Under the pieces are notes generated by a model, which did no database searches, was not told the origin of the DNA, and was given only the letters and a program-made list of their open reading frames with translations. DNA of 64,000 nt. It comes from Salinarimonas sp052380005 (lineage in GTDB: Bacteria; Pseudomonadota; Alphaproteobacteria; Rhizobiales; Beijerinckiaceae). Location of the stretch: the NCBI GenBank assembly GCA_052380005.1, contig JBQTCJ010000016.1, one strand, 5' to 3'. Made by a program: the position numbers and the translations under genes. Shown here piece by piece: positions 34,080 to 46,121 of the stretch (the stretch's first letter is position 1; every line of letters starts with the position of its first letter).

Positions 34080-34126
34080 TCGGTCCTCCTCACCTTGCTA
34101 CAAGATCTCGGATCGGCATCCCGAGC

Positions 34127-34900
34127 TCAGGTTGACCGGACCGCGACCGTGGCACCTCGCGCAGGCTGGCGGGCGCAATTGAGAGGGCACGTCGACACCG
34201 ATCGGCAGCACTGTAGCCCAAGGGTCTTCTGCAGTTGCCAGAACTGATCCAACCCCTTTCGCCGCCGGCGCTCGGCATCAACCAGCTCGGCAATTGTGGT
34301 GGAATGGGCGCAGTTCCGGCGGAGCTTCGGATGGCCGCCTCGATACTGGCAGCCGAGAGGACAAGCCGCACGCCCGTTCAGCAGCCGAATACACTTGCGA
34401 GAGACCCGCACTGAGCCGTCGGTAATCCATGACCGTTCGCCAAGCCGTGCCGCCTCATACTCAGCCTCAACTCCGAGTATCGCAGCGGCCTGCAGCGCCC
34501 TGCGATGGTGGCCTCCCGCTTCGCCGTGGTCGAGCTCGATAGCTTTCGGCCAGATGCCGGTCTGGCCCACGACGACCTGGAGCTCAAGGAACTGGCGCAG
34601 GCTAGTCCACCAGATCTCCGCCTGCTCTCGGCTCGTGATAGCCGACGTCATGCCCATCCCGAGACAAAAGCTTGCATCGGAATTGATGTGTCGCTCTGGG
34701 CAGTATGTCGGCAGCCTCGTACCGGGGATGGTCTCACGGACCTGTACCGACGCGTCGGCCTCGATGCTCAACTCGAAGCCATGGACGACGGCACTGATGT
34801 CGTCATCGAGGGACGCCAGCCCCGCCAAGCGTGGCGCGGCCGAGGAGCGCACCCCGAACCAGCCCGGCCGCGCAGAAGCGAGGTGCGCGAAGGAGGTCAT
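34127..34900 (-). CDS. E2-like cysteine-rich protein
   Basis: A 257-residue protein. Residues 63-81 (LPTYCPERHINSDASFCLG) resemble the core of prokaryotic E2/UBC-like proteins, with C67, H71 and C79 as candidate catalytic or structural residues. A helical middle contains WPKAIELDHGEAGGHHRRAL. The C-terminal 90 residues are cysteine-rich (C170, C180, C184, C197, C231, C232, C238, C242), probably binding metal. I believe it belongs to the set of E2-domain-associated cysteine-rich proteins known from comparative genomics, but cannot verify this here. Its ATG overlaps the stop of the double-cyclase gene. Ubiquitin-like conjugation in this operon would need an E1 partner, which is absent. Confidence 0.6.
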   Translation of the reverse strand: MTSFAHLASARPGWFGVRSSAAPRLAGLASLDDDISAVVHGFELSIEADASVQVRETIPGTRLPTYCPERHINSDASFCLGMGMTSAITSREQAEIWWTSLRQFLELQVVVGQTGIWPKAIELDHGEAGGHHRRALQAAAILGVEAEYEAARLGERSWITDGSVRVSRKCIRLLNGRAACPLGCQYRGGHPKLRRNCAHSTTIAELVDAERRRRKGLDQFWQLQKTLGLQCCRSVSTCPLNCARQPARGATVAVRST

Positions 34901-36441
34901 TCCCCACCGTCAAGGTAGGGCCGGAACGTCGCCTCTCGCCCTGTCGAGGGTGCGACGATGGTCGGCGCGGTATCGAACAGACGCACCGCAGCGGCGTAAT
35001 CGAGGTTCTGGATTTTGCCGCCTGCCGTCGTGAACGTACGCCGGATCACGTCCGGAGCGACGCTCAGGGCGGCCGTGCCGAGAGCCGTGGAGGTGCCCTC
35101 GCAACCGCTCTGCAGCTCCTCCGACATGGAGACGGCCCGGCTCGTCGCGCAGCGGACGCTGTAGTCGCCACGCAGGCCGAGCCGCGTGATTGGCGTCGGA
35201 CCGAGCTCGATGCCGATGGCCAGCCCGAGGTTCTGGATGCCCGGTAGGAGCTGCCGGCAGAGGTTGAAAGACGAGCGAAGGCCACCGGCGCAGAAGACGG
35301 CGGAGCGGACCGACTCCTTTTCGTTGGTGCTCGTGCGAGTGCCCTCGGCGAGCAGCCCGTGGATGCAGTCACCGATGAACCGGACCTTGCGGCCGTCGAA
35401 GTCCTCCTTGAGGACCGCCGCGAGCTCCTTACGGATCACGTGAAGGTTCGAGACGAGCTCACGAACGCGTCCCTGCGTGATGCAGGTCTCGACGTAGCGG
35501 GTGAAGCCGTCGATGTCCGCGAAGATCGAGGTCAACGGCATCCGAATCGAATTGCTCGGTACCAGGTCCCCGAACCGGATAGTGCGCAGAGGCGGCTCGT
35601 GATGGTGGAAAGTGAAGGTCTTCGGCACCGCCGGCGCCACCTCGATGGCCGCCTTGGCCTCATCGACGATCCGATCCAGGACAGGCGTAGTCAGGCCCCC
35701 GATCGTGAGTGTGTTCCGGATATCATGACGGCGTTCCTCGACAATCGAGCCAACACGGTGGAGGCCGAGCACGGCCCGGGCGCGATTGCTGAGGAAGATG
35801 CCCTCATCGTCACCGTCCGCGAGCTTGGCGGCATAATTGGCGGGGTTCCCGAGGAACAGCGGCTCTTGTTCGTCGGCGCGACCGCTGTTCACCGCGACCG
35901 CCTGGCCCGTGTCGATGCCCACGCGCACCCGCGTGCGGTACCTACCGCCGCTCACGCGGGCACCAGCCTCTTCGATCACCTGCTTGAGGGACGTCGCCAG
36001 TGTGATGGCGTTCAACACCCGGTCGCGCTCGCCCTGAGTGCCAGTCGGAGCCACCACTACGGCATGGAGGCGCGGCCCGTGAAAGTCGACGCGCTGAGCC
36101 CCGAGCTCTCCGATGACGCGATCGCAACCCGAGTAGTGCAGGTGCAGGAGCTGGAGAGCGCCCTGGTGCGCCTTCTCGGTCTCGCGTCCGAGCTCCAGAA
36201 GGCGATCGTGATAGTCGAGGAGCTGGAGATAGACGTGCACACCGTCCACCAACACTGCCTTACTGGGCGGGATGGCGATCAGGCTGCCCCCAGGCCGACC
36301 ACTCCTGGCCTCTTCGGCGATGAACTTGCGTCGCGCGTCGAGGAACGTCTGGTCGAAACTGCGAACGTCGATCTGACCCTCGGGGACGCTCTGCCTGAAG
36401 GTCTTGATGCGGCTCTCGCTGCGGGTGCGCGACCACGCCAT
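34897..36441 (-). CDS. double class III nucleotidyl cyclase with complementary half-sites
   Basis: A 514-residue protein with two cyclase-like domains, about 60-225 and 300-450. In the first, the second metal aspartate is replaced (DFHGPRLHAVV, H121-G122-P123) but the transition-state part is kept (LGNPANYAAKL, N202, K206). In the second, both metal aspartates are kept (IFADIDGFT, D309; RFIGDCIHGLLAEG, D358) but the asparagine/arginine pair is lost (GDYSVRCATSRAVSM). Together they could build one active site, as C1 and C2 do in mammalian adenylyl cyclases. Start ATG 36439-36441 has GAGGAG six bases upstream. The gene lies 10 bp behind the cNMP-binding cyclase and overlaps the E2-like gene. 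Confidence 0.75.
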   Translation of the reverse strand: MAWSRTRSESRIKTFRQSVPEGQIDVRSFDQTFLDARRKFIAEEARSGRPGGSLIAIPPSKAVLVDGVHVYLQLLDYHDRLLELGRETEKAHQGALQLLHLHYSGCDRVIGELGAQRVDFHGPRLHAVVVAPTGTQGERDRVLNAITLATSLKQVIEEAGARVSGGRYRTRVRVGIDTGQAVAVNSGRADEQEPLFLGNPANYAAKLADGDDEGIFLSNRARAVLGLHRVGSIVEERRHDIRNTLTIGGLTTPVLDRIVDEAKAAIEVAPAVPKTFTFHHHEPPLRTIRFGDLVPSNSIRMPLTSIFADIDGFTRYVETCITQGRVRELVSNLHVIRKELAAVLKEDFDGRKVRFIGDCIHGLLAEGTRTSTNEKESVRSAVFCAGGLRSSFNLCRQLLPGIQNLGLAIGIELGPTPITRLGLRGDYSVRCATSRAVSMSEELQSGCEGTSTALGTAALSVAPDVIRRTFTTAGGKIQNLDYAAAVRLFDTAPTIVAPSTGREATFRPYLDGGE

Positions 36442-36451
36442 GTTGAACTCC

Positions 36452-37582
36452 TCAATCGATGGAAGGGTGGACGACGAAGGAGCGGGCGCTCTTGTCGATG
36501 AAGGTCCTCGGGGTCGGCTCGAAGCGCTCCAACACGGCATGGGCGGTCAGGGCGGCATAGACGGCATCGCTCACCCGAACTCGGCCGAGCGGCAGGTCGG
36601 AGGTGCAGCGCTTGGCCTGCTCGTAGCGGGAGGCGGTGTTAACCGTCTCGCCGATGAGCGTGAACGCGATCCGTTCGTTCCCGCCGAAATCGCCGATGAC
36701 GACCTCCCCGACGTGGAGGCCCACCCGAAGGTCAAGGTCGAGGCCGCGAGCGCCGGCGATCCCCAGCACGCCTTGGACGGCCGTCAACGCGGCCTCGACA
36801 GCACGGGGAAGCCGTTCCCGCTCGCGGGCATCGTCCGGAACGATCCAGTAGGCCATCAGCCCGTCACCCATAAGCTTGTCGATCTGCCCGCCGGCCTCGC
36901 GGATCGCGGCGATCTGAACGTCCATGAGCGACCGGATGACGGCGCCGACTTCCCCCGGGGCGAGTTCCTTGGCGTAGCGTGAGAACCCCGCGAGGTCGCT
37001 GAACCACAGGATCGCCCTTGTGACCTTCGGTTCAATGATCGGCTCACCGCGCGAGTGGAGGGCGCCGAGCGCCGCCTTAATGCCGTCCTGGCAAATGAAC
37101 CTGCCAATTAGGTTGTGGAGAGCCACGCCATCCTTACCCAAGTCGCTACGTTGGGCAGTGGCCTCGTCAAGCTTCAAGGTGAGGGCGCGGGCAATGGTCT
37201 CGTGCCAACAGGCGGCCTGCTCCGTGGTGAGGCTCGCGAGAAAACCGTGGTCGATCTCCCAGAGGCAGGTCGTGCCCTCTGCGACCATGTCGGCGCCGCG
37301 GCGTCGGGCTTCGTCACCCGGCCGGTAGAACGCGCCCTCACCGACGATCTCGCCCGCGCCCCGGCGAACGATCTTTCCGTCGACCGCGACGGCGATGACG
37401 CCCCGATCGATGATCCACAGGCACTCCGCAGCCTCCCCGCGGCGGCAGAGATACTGCCCTTCGGTCAGGCGCTGGATGAGCGGGTTGCGCGTGAGGACAG
37501 GCTCAATAAGCGCCGGACACGGGCAATAGCGCGTCAGGAACCGGGCGATCCCCTCCGCGGTCGGGCTCAAGGTCGGGTTCAT
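36452..37582 (-). CDS. cyclic-nucleotide-binding domain fused to class III cyclase
   Basis: A 376-residue protein. Residues 25-140 form a cNMP-binding (CAP_ED) domain (EGQYLCRRGEAAECLWIIDRG and GEIVGEGAFYRPGDE). Residues 185-350 are a class III cyclase: D196 (LWFSDLAGFS), K236 and D240 (IDKLMGDGLMAYW), N315 and R319 (GETVNTASRY). The aspartate that selects adenine in adenylyl cyclases (DYT) is replaced (A306 in IAFTLIG), so the nucleotide choice may differ. The binding domain could sense the product of the sister cyclases. It is the first gene of the operon. Confidence 0.85.
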   Translation of the reverse strand: MNPTLSPTAEGIARFLTRYCPCPALIEPVLTRNPLIQRLTEGQYLCRRGEAAECLWIIDRGVIAVAVDGKIVRRGAGEIVGEGAFYRPGDEARRRGADMVAEGTTCLWEIDHGFLASLTTEQAACWHETIARALTLKLDEATAQRSDLGKDGVALHNLIGRFICQDGIKAALGALHSRGEPIIEPKVTRAILWFSDLAGFSRYAKELAPGEVGAVIRSLMDVQIAAIREAGGQIDKLMGDGLMAYWIVPDDARERERLPRAVEAALTAVQGVLGIAGARGLDLDLRVGLHVGEVVIGDFGGNERIAFTLIGETVNTASRYEQAKRCTSDLPLGRVRVSDAVYAALTAHAVLERFEPTPRTFIDKSARSFVVHPSID

Positions 37583-37651
37583 GAAACGCCTCGCACTGTC
37601 TGACTGGGATCAGTCGCCTTCATGTCGATTCCCGTTCCGTTCCACTTACCA

Positions 37652-37679
37652 AACCTGCGCGCCGAACGGCGCGCAGGTT
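37652..37679. terminator. 12-bp perfect hairpin at the island border
   Basis: AACCTGCGCGCC and GGCGCGCAGGTT are separated by GAAC. It lies downstream of nrdJ and 70 bp upstream of the cyclase operon, so it may insulate one from the other. On the minus strand the stem is followed by TGGTAAG, without a U-run, so termination would be weak or factor-assisted. Confidence 0.45.
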
Positions 37680-37744
37680 CATCTCGTTCATCATTCAGCG
37701 AGCCCTAATGGAAGGGCTTTGGCCGCTGATCACCCGCCGAAACA

Positions 37745-37768
37745 GGGCATAATGGAAATCTTATGCCC
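37745..37768. repeat. 8-bp inverted repeat, operator- or recombination-site-like
   Basis: GGGCATAA (37745-37752) and TTATGCCC (37761-37768) are perfect inverted repeats with an 8-bp spacer. It lies between the nrdJ stop and the cyclase operon, at the edge of the accessory island. Confidence 0.35.
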
Positions 37769-37811
37769 GTCTGCAGAGGCGGCCCTCCGCGGACAGCGTG
37801 ATCTCACCCCC

Positions 37812-41546
<3,735 letters not shown>

Positions 41547-41843
41547 CGTCCCGTATCCTCAGGTCTCTCGCTCCGGCCGCGCTGCGCGAACCCGGATGTC
41601 GGCCCCGGACGGCCCCAAGGGCCGCCCCCTCCTCGTCACCATCGCCACGCCGCGGGCGTCACGCCGTCCGGACGCCCTCGGGACGCGCATCCCCGTTCGC
41701 CGGGCCGGGTGGCCGTGGCGTCGAGGTGGATGCCGCGCTCCGTTCTGGATGTCGTCCGTCTGATACCGCCCGACGTGGTGCCTTCTGGCCCGCCGCCGCT
41801 CGTGTCGGTGGGACGGGAGAAAGCTGTCACCAGCCGGGGCGCG

Positions 41844-41893
41844 CGTCAACACCTAGTGCTCGGCCTCGTCCCCAGCCCTAGATATGGTGTGGG
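41844..41893 (-). promoter_or_regulatory. putative nrdJ promoter with NrdR-box-like repeats
   Basis: On the minus strand ACACCATATCTAGGG (near 41879-41893) resembles an NrdR box. A second CTAG-centred site, GCACTAGGTGTT, lies 25 bp further and runs into a TTGACG -35 element (41844-41849). The -10 box is not clear. The spacing is not the usual three helical turns, so the call is tentative. Confidence 0.35.
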
Positions 41894-41899
41894 CTGTTA

Positions 41900-42120
41900 A
41901 GATTGTGGAGAACTTCGACACCGTCTCTCAAGCCCTTCGAGTCGCTTGAATTTTCAGGCGTACGGCCACGCTCGGCGCGGGTGTGGCCGGGATGCTTCGC
42001 CGGCGGACCATCCACAAGAGCCGTTCGCGGGCTCCCGCGAAGCGGGCTCGGGCCACGGCGGCCGGGTGCCTGCCACGGGTCCTGCGCAGGGCCGGCGAAG
42101 CGGCTGGAGACTATGGGATT
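41900..42120. repeat. palindromic intergenic repeats between nrdJ and the SH3 gene
   Basis: The stretch contains nested hairpins, including TTCGCGGG-CT-CCCGCGAA at 42024-42041, of the kind seen in other gaps of this window. No frame in 41547-42295 has support as a gene. Confidence 0.45.
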
Positions 42121-42295
42121 CAACGTAATCCGTCCGTGGTGCGGCGCCCGAGAATCACATCGGCGGGGAGCGAATCGAATCCCGCCATCAATTCGGCCGG
42201 ATCGGGGTGCGTTCAGGCTTCGCTCAGCATTCCCCCGGCATGGTCGATCCGTCGATCAGCAGAAAACGCCAATCCCCCGCCCGCGAGCCCCCGCG

Positions 42296-42850
42296 ATGTC
42301 CCTCCCCGTCCCCCGCCGCTTCCGTCCGATCGCCCTCGCCTCCCTCGCGCGGCTCGCCCTGTGCGGCGTCCTCCTCGGCGGGCTCGGCGCCGCCAACGCG
42401 ATCGCCCAGCGCGCGCCGACGGCGGACGTCGTGCCGGGGGTGGAGCATTGCGTGGTGAACGTCCGCGCCGACGACGCGCTGAACCTGCGCGCCGGGCCGG
42501 GCGCGGGCAACGCCATCGTCGCCCGCCTGCCCTACGGCGCCTGCGGCGTCGTCGTGAGCGGCCCGTGCTCGGGGAACTGGTGCCCGGTCGAGGACGGGCA
42601 CCATGCCGGCTTCGTCCACGCCCGCTACATCGCCCAGGTCTCGCCGGCGCTCTATTGCACGGAGGGCGTCGCGACGGGCGAGCGGCTGATGCTGCGCGCC
42701 TATCCCTCCTTCGAGTCGCGACCGGTCCACGCGCTGGGCCCGGCCACCTGCTCGATCGCCTTTTTGCCCTATGCGCGCGACGGCTGGCAGAAGGTCCGCG
42801 TCGAAGGCTTCGAGGGCTGGGTGCCGCGGGCGAACCTCTCGGGGCAATGA
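42296..42850 (+). CDS. secreted protein with bacterial SH3 domains
   Basis: A 184-residue protein with an N-terminal signal peptide (hydrophobic about residues 14-37, ending ANAIAQRA). Two SH3_3-like domains follow: residues 52-115 (CVVNVRADDALNLRAGPGAG) and 122-184 (GERLMLRAYPSFESR ... EGFEGWVPRANLSG). Paired cysteines suggest periplasmic disulfides. Such domains usually bind cell-wall or protein ligands. Its stop overlaps the start of the DUF1643 gene by four bases. Confidence 0.75.
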   Translation: MSLPVPRRFRPIALASLARLALCGVLLGGLGAANAIAQRAPTADVVPGVEHCVVNVRADDALNLRAGPGAGNAIVARLPYGACGVVVSGPCSGNWCPVEDGHHAGFVHARYIAQVSPALYCTEGVATGERLMLRAYPSFESRPVHALGPATCSIAFLPYARDGWQKVRVEGFEGWVPRANLSGQ

Positions 42851-43329
42851 GCACCGTCTTCTCGCCCTGCGGCACGTACCGCTACCGGCTGGAACGGCCG
42901 GCGGACGGCGCCTCGGCGGAGGCCCCGCCGGTCGCCTTCGTCATGCTCAACCCCTCGACCGCCGACGCCGAGCGGGACGACCCGACGATCCGGCGCGTGC
43001 GCCTCCTCGCCCGCGGCTTCGGCTACGGCCCGATCGTGGTCGCGAACCTCTACGCGCTGCGCGCCACCGACCCCCGCGCCCTCGCCGCCCATCCCGACCC
43101 CGTCGGGCCGGACAACGCGGCCCATCTCGCCGCGATCGCGGCGCAGGCGGGCGACGTCGTCTGCGCCTGGGGAAACCACGCCGATCCGGAACGCGCCCGC
43201 GCCGCGCTGGCGCTGCTCGCGGGGGCCGGCGCGCGGCTGTGGCACCTCGGCCCGACGAGATCCGGCGCCCCGCGCCATCCGCTCTACGTGCCGCGCGACG
43301 TGCGTATGGCGAGGTTCGCCGCGGCGTAG
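42847..43329 (+). CDS. DUF1643 domain protein
   Basis: A 160-residue protein matching DUF1643 over its length: FVMLNPSTADAERDDPTIRR (about residues 31-50), VANLYALRATDP and VCAWGNHA. The family function is unknown; members occur across bacteria and phages. It is translationally coupled to the upstream SH3 gene and ends just before the LacI operator region. Confidence 0.85.
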   Translation: MSTVFSPCGTYRYRLERPADGASAEAPPVAFVMLNPSTADAERDDPTIRRVRLLARGFGYGPIVVANLYALRATDPRALAAHPDPVGPDNAAHLAAIAAQAGDVVCAWGNHADPERARAALALLAGAGARLWHLGPTRSGAPRHPLYVPRDVRMARFAAA

Positions 43330-43342
43330 CGCGACGCGCGGC

Positions 43343-43461
43343 TTGACAGCCCGCGAGCGTGGCGGCACTCTTCCGAAACGTTTCGGTAGAACCCGCCCTG
43401 AAAGCCGCGCGCCAAGCGCAAACCGGAACGTCCGTCACCGTCGATCCGAAACGTTTCGGAT
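43343..43461 (+). promoter_or_regulatory. promoter with two LacI-type operators
   Basis: CCGAAACGTTTCGG occurs twice, at 43373-43386 and 43446-43459; the second extends to an 18-bp perfect palindrome (43444-43461). TTGACA at 43343-43348 is the likely -35, with a weak CACTCT 17 bases on. The first operator would overlap the transcription start. This is the centre-CG palindrome typical of LacI/GalR regulators. It fits autoregulation by the adjacent regulator and possibly looping. Confidence 0.8.
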
Positions 43462-43502
43462 GATGACGACGTCGGGAGAGGAACGCGTCGGAGGAAGACG
43501 TC

Positions 43503-44537
43503 ATGGAGCGCCGCCAGCCGCGGCTGAAAGAACTCTCGCGCGAGCTCGGCCTGTCGATCACGACTGTGTCGCGGGCGTTGGCCGGCTATTCCGACGTCTC
43601 CGCCACCACTCGTGAGCGCGTGCGCGAGGCGGCGACCCGCTCCGGCTACGTGCCGAACCGCGCGGGGCGCGCGCTCAAGTCCGGCCAGACGGGTTTCGTC
43701 GGCCTCGTCGTGCCGGTGCGCGACGCGCAGTTCATCGACGCCTTCCTCGGCGAGTTCGTGATGGGCCTGGGCGAGGCGCTGGCGGAGGCGGGGCGCGACC
43801 TCGCGCTCACCACGGCGACACGCCGCCAGGAGGAGATGGACGTCCTCGCCCACGTGGTGAATGCCGGCCAGGTCGACGGCATGGTGGTGAGCCGCGCCAC
43901 CTGCGAGGACCTGCGCGTCGGCTACCTCATCGAGCGCGGCGTGCCCTTCGTGCTCCACGGGCGCGTGCTCGGCGAGACGCGCCCCCACGCCTGGCTCGAC
44001 ACCGATGGCGCGGCGGCCTTCGGCGAGGCGGCGCGCCGCCTCCTGGCGCTCGGGCACCGCCGCTTCGGGCTCCTCACCTATTCCGACCCGATGACCTTCG
44101 CCCACTACCGCCGTACGGGCCTCGAGACGGCACTCGCGGAGGCCGGCCTCGCGCTCCCGACCGAGGCCATCGCGGCGGCGCCCCGCGGGGACCCGGAGGC
44201 GCTGCGCGCCGCCGCCGGCCGGCTGCTCGCCCTGGCCGGGCGGCCGACCGCGATCCTGTGCGCCACGGACACGCTCGCGATCACGCTGATGGAGGAGGCC
44301 GCCCGGCGGTCGATCGCGATTCCGCACGACCTCTCGGTCGTCGGCTTCGACAACCTGCCGGTCTCCTCCTATGCGAGCCCCGGCCTCACGACCTTCGACG
44401 CCCGCATCCAGGAATGCGGCGTCGCCGTCGCGCGCATGCTGCTGGCGGTGATCGAGACCGGCCCCGCCGCCGTCGAGCCGAAGCTCGTCGCGGCGGACTT
44501 CATCCCCCGCGCGAGCCACGGCCCGGCCCCCGCCTGA
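43503..44537 (+). CDS. LacI-family transcriptional regulator of a sugar uptake operon
   Basis: A 344-residue LacI/GalR regulator. Residues 6-55 form the HTH (LKELSRELGLSITTVSRALA) and hinge; a periplasmic-binding-protein-like effector domain follows from about residue 62 (TGFVGLVVPVRDAQFIDAF) to the end. It resembles AglR-type regulators of alpha-glucoside uptake. It is immediately upstream of the sugar ABC genes on the same strand, with two palindromic operators before it, so it probably represses this cluster and is released by the transported sugar or a derivative. Confidence 0.9.
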   Translation: MERRQPRLKELSRELGLSITTVSRALAGYSDVSATTRERVREAATRSGYVPNRAGRALKSGQTGFVGLVVPVRDAQFIDAFLGEFVMGLGEALAEAGRDLALTTATRRQEEMDVLAHVVNAGQVDGMVVSRATCEDLRVGYLIERGVPFVLHGRVLGETRPHAWLDTDGAAAFGEAARRLLALGHRRFGLLTYSDPMTFAHYRRTGLETALAEAGLALPTEAIAAAPRGDPEALRAAAGRLLALAGRPTAILCATDTLAITLMEEAARRSIAIPHDLSVVGFDNLPVSSYASPGLTTFDARIQECGVAVARMLLAVIETGPAAVEPKLVAADFIPRASHGPAPA

Positions 44538-44639
44538 GGCGGCCCGCGACCCGCGCCACCAGAGCTCCGAAGAGGAAGACCCGGAGAAAGAAGAAACCGA
44601 GAGAGAGACGTTCACCAGAGACGAAACGGGAGGACAGAC

Positions 44640-45917
44640 ATGAGACGCCATACGACGACGACATCCGCCCTCGCGCTCATCGCCTTCGCGGCGACGAGCG
44701 GGCCCGCGCCGGCGAACGCCCAGGAATTGCTGTTCTGGTCGACCCAGGCGCGCCCCGTCGAGGAGGCGCAGGGCATGCGCGAGCAGGTGCTCTCGGGCTT
44801 CGAGGACGCCAGCGTCGACTACCAGCCGCAGGACGCGGGGCCCTTCATCACCCGCCTGCGCGCCGAGACCGAGGCGAACCAGGGGACGATCGCCGTCGTC
44901 GGCGCGCTCCACGGCGAGCTCACCGCCTTCGCCGACGCCTTCATGGACCTCTCGGCCGTCGACGTCTCCGCAGCGAGCCCGGCCCTCGTCGAGCTCGGTC
45001 GGCTCGGCACCGACGAGCAGCGCTACGTGCCCTGGATGCAGGCGACCTACCTGATGGCCGCCAACAAGGCCGCGCTCGAGCACCTGCCCGAGGGCGCCGA
45101 CGTGAACGCGCTCGGCTGGGACGAGCTGATCGCCTGGGGCCGTGCCATGGAGGAGGCCACCGGGTCGCCCAAGATCGGCCTGCCCGCCGGCCCGCAGGGC
45201 CTGCGCCACCGCATCGTGCAGGGCTACTTCTACCCGTCCTTCACCGATTCGATGGTCACCCGCTTCCGGTCGGACGACGCGGTCGCGATGTGGGAGACCG
45301 TCAAGGAGCTGTGGGAGGTGACGAGCCCGCGCTCGACCTCCTACAACTTCATGCAGGAGCCGCTCCTCGCCGACGAGGTCTGGGTCGCGATCGACCACAC
45401 CGCGCGCCTGGCGGAGGCCTTCAACCAGCGCCCGGACGACTTCATCGCCTTCCCGGCACCCGCCGGCCCGACGGGCCGCGGCTTCATGCCCGTGGTCGCC
45501 GGCATCGCGGTTCCCTCGACGGCGCCGGACCAAGAGGCGAGCCTGGCGCTCGTGCGCTACATGATGCAGCCCGAGACCCAGATCGCGACGCTGCGGGCGA
45601 CGAACTTCTTCCCCGTCGTCGACGTCGAGTTGCCCGAGGACATGCCGCCCTCGGTGCGTGCGGCGGGCGCCGCGATCGCGCTGCAATCGGGCGCGCCCGA
45701 CGCCAATCCCGGCCTGCTGCCGGTGGGGCTCGGCGACCTCGGCGGGCAGTTCAACCAGGTCTACGTCGACACGTTCGAGCGCATCGTGCTCGCCGGCCAG
45801 CCGATCGAGCAGGTGCTCGAGGACGGGGCGGAGGAGCTGCGCCGCATCGTGAACGAGGCCGGCGCGCCGTGCTGGGCGCCGGATGCCCCCTCCGAGGGAC
45901 CCTGCCCGGTGGAGTGA
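44640..45917 (+). CDS. ABC transporter sugar-binding protein (family 1 solute-binding)
   Basis: A 425-residue periplasmic protein with a signal peptide (residues 1-27, ending ANAQE). The body matches the extracellular family 1 solute-binding proteins (WSTQARPVEEAQGMREQVL; NFMQEPLLADEVWVAIDHT). It binds the sugar and delivers it to the two permeases encoded next. The nearby GH63-type hydrolase suggests glucosylglycerate, mannosylglycerate or a similar osmolyte glycoside as substrate; this is inferred from context. GGGAGG lies before the ATG. Confidence 0.88.
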   Translation: MRRHTTTTSALALIAFAATSGPAPANAQELLFWSTQARPVEEAQGMREQVLSGFEDASVDYQPQDAGPFITRLRAETEANQGTIAVVGALHGELTAFADAFMDLSAVDVSAASPALVELGRLGTDEQRYVPWMQATYLMAANKAALEHLPEGADVNALGWDELIAWGRAMEEATGSPKIGLPAGPQGLRHRIVQGYFYPSFTDSMVTRFRSDDAVAMWETVKELWEVTSPRSTSYNFMQEPLLADEVWVAIDHTARLAEAFNQRPDDFIAFPAPAGPTGRGFMPVVAGIAVPSTAPDQEASLALVRYMMQPETQIATLRATNFFPVVDVELPEDMPPSVRAAGAAIALQSGAPDANPGLLPVGLGDLGGQFNQVYVDTFERIVLAGQPIEQVLEDGAEELRRIVNEAGAPCWAPDAPSEGPCPVE

Positions 45918-45923
45918 GCCCCC

Positions 45924-46111
45924 TGTCACCCCGCGTCGCGAAGCGGGCCCGGGGCCCAGAACCGCAGGTGCTTGCTCAGCGTGCGCGAAGCGCGCGCGTC
46001 CACGAAGCGCCGATGGAGGCGTCTCACGACGCGGCGTACACGCCGCTCGACGACACCTGTGGTTCCGGGTCCCGGACTTGCTTCGCAATCCGGGATGACA
46101 CCCAAGACGAA
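45924..46111. repeat. long imperfect inverted repeat between binding protein and permease genes
   Basis: Arms at 45924-45972 and 46063-46111 are imperfect complements over about 49 bp (CTGTCACCCCGCGTCGCGAA against TTGCTTCGCAATCCGGGATG). It resembles the mobile palindromic repeats of Rhizobiales. In the transcript it could form a large stem that lowers permease relative to binding-protein expression. Confidence 0.6.
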
Positions 46112-46121
46112 AGAGGTCCGC

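Noticed and set aside
41547..41880. Cobalamin riboswitch upstream of nrdJ
   Set aside because: Expected for a B12-dependent enzyme, but I could not find the conserved B12-box or core motifs by eye.
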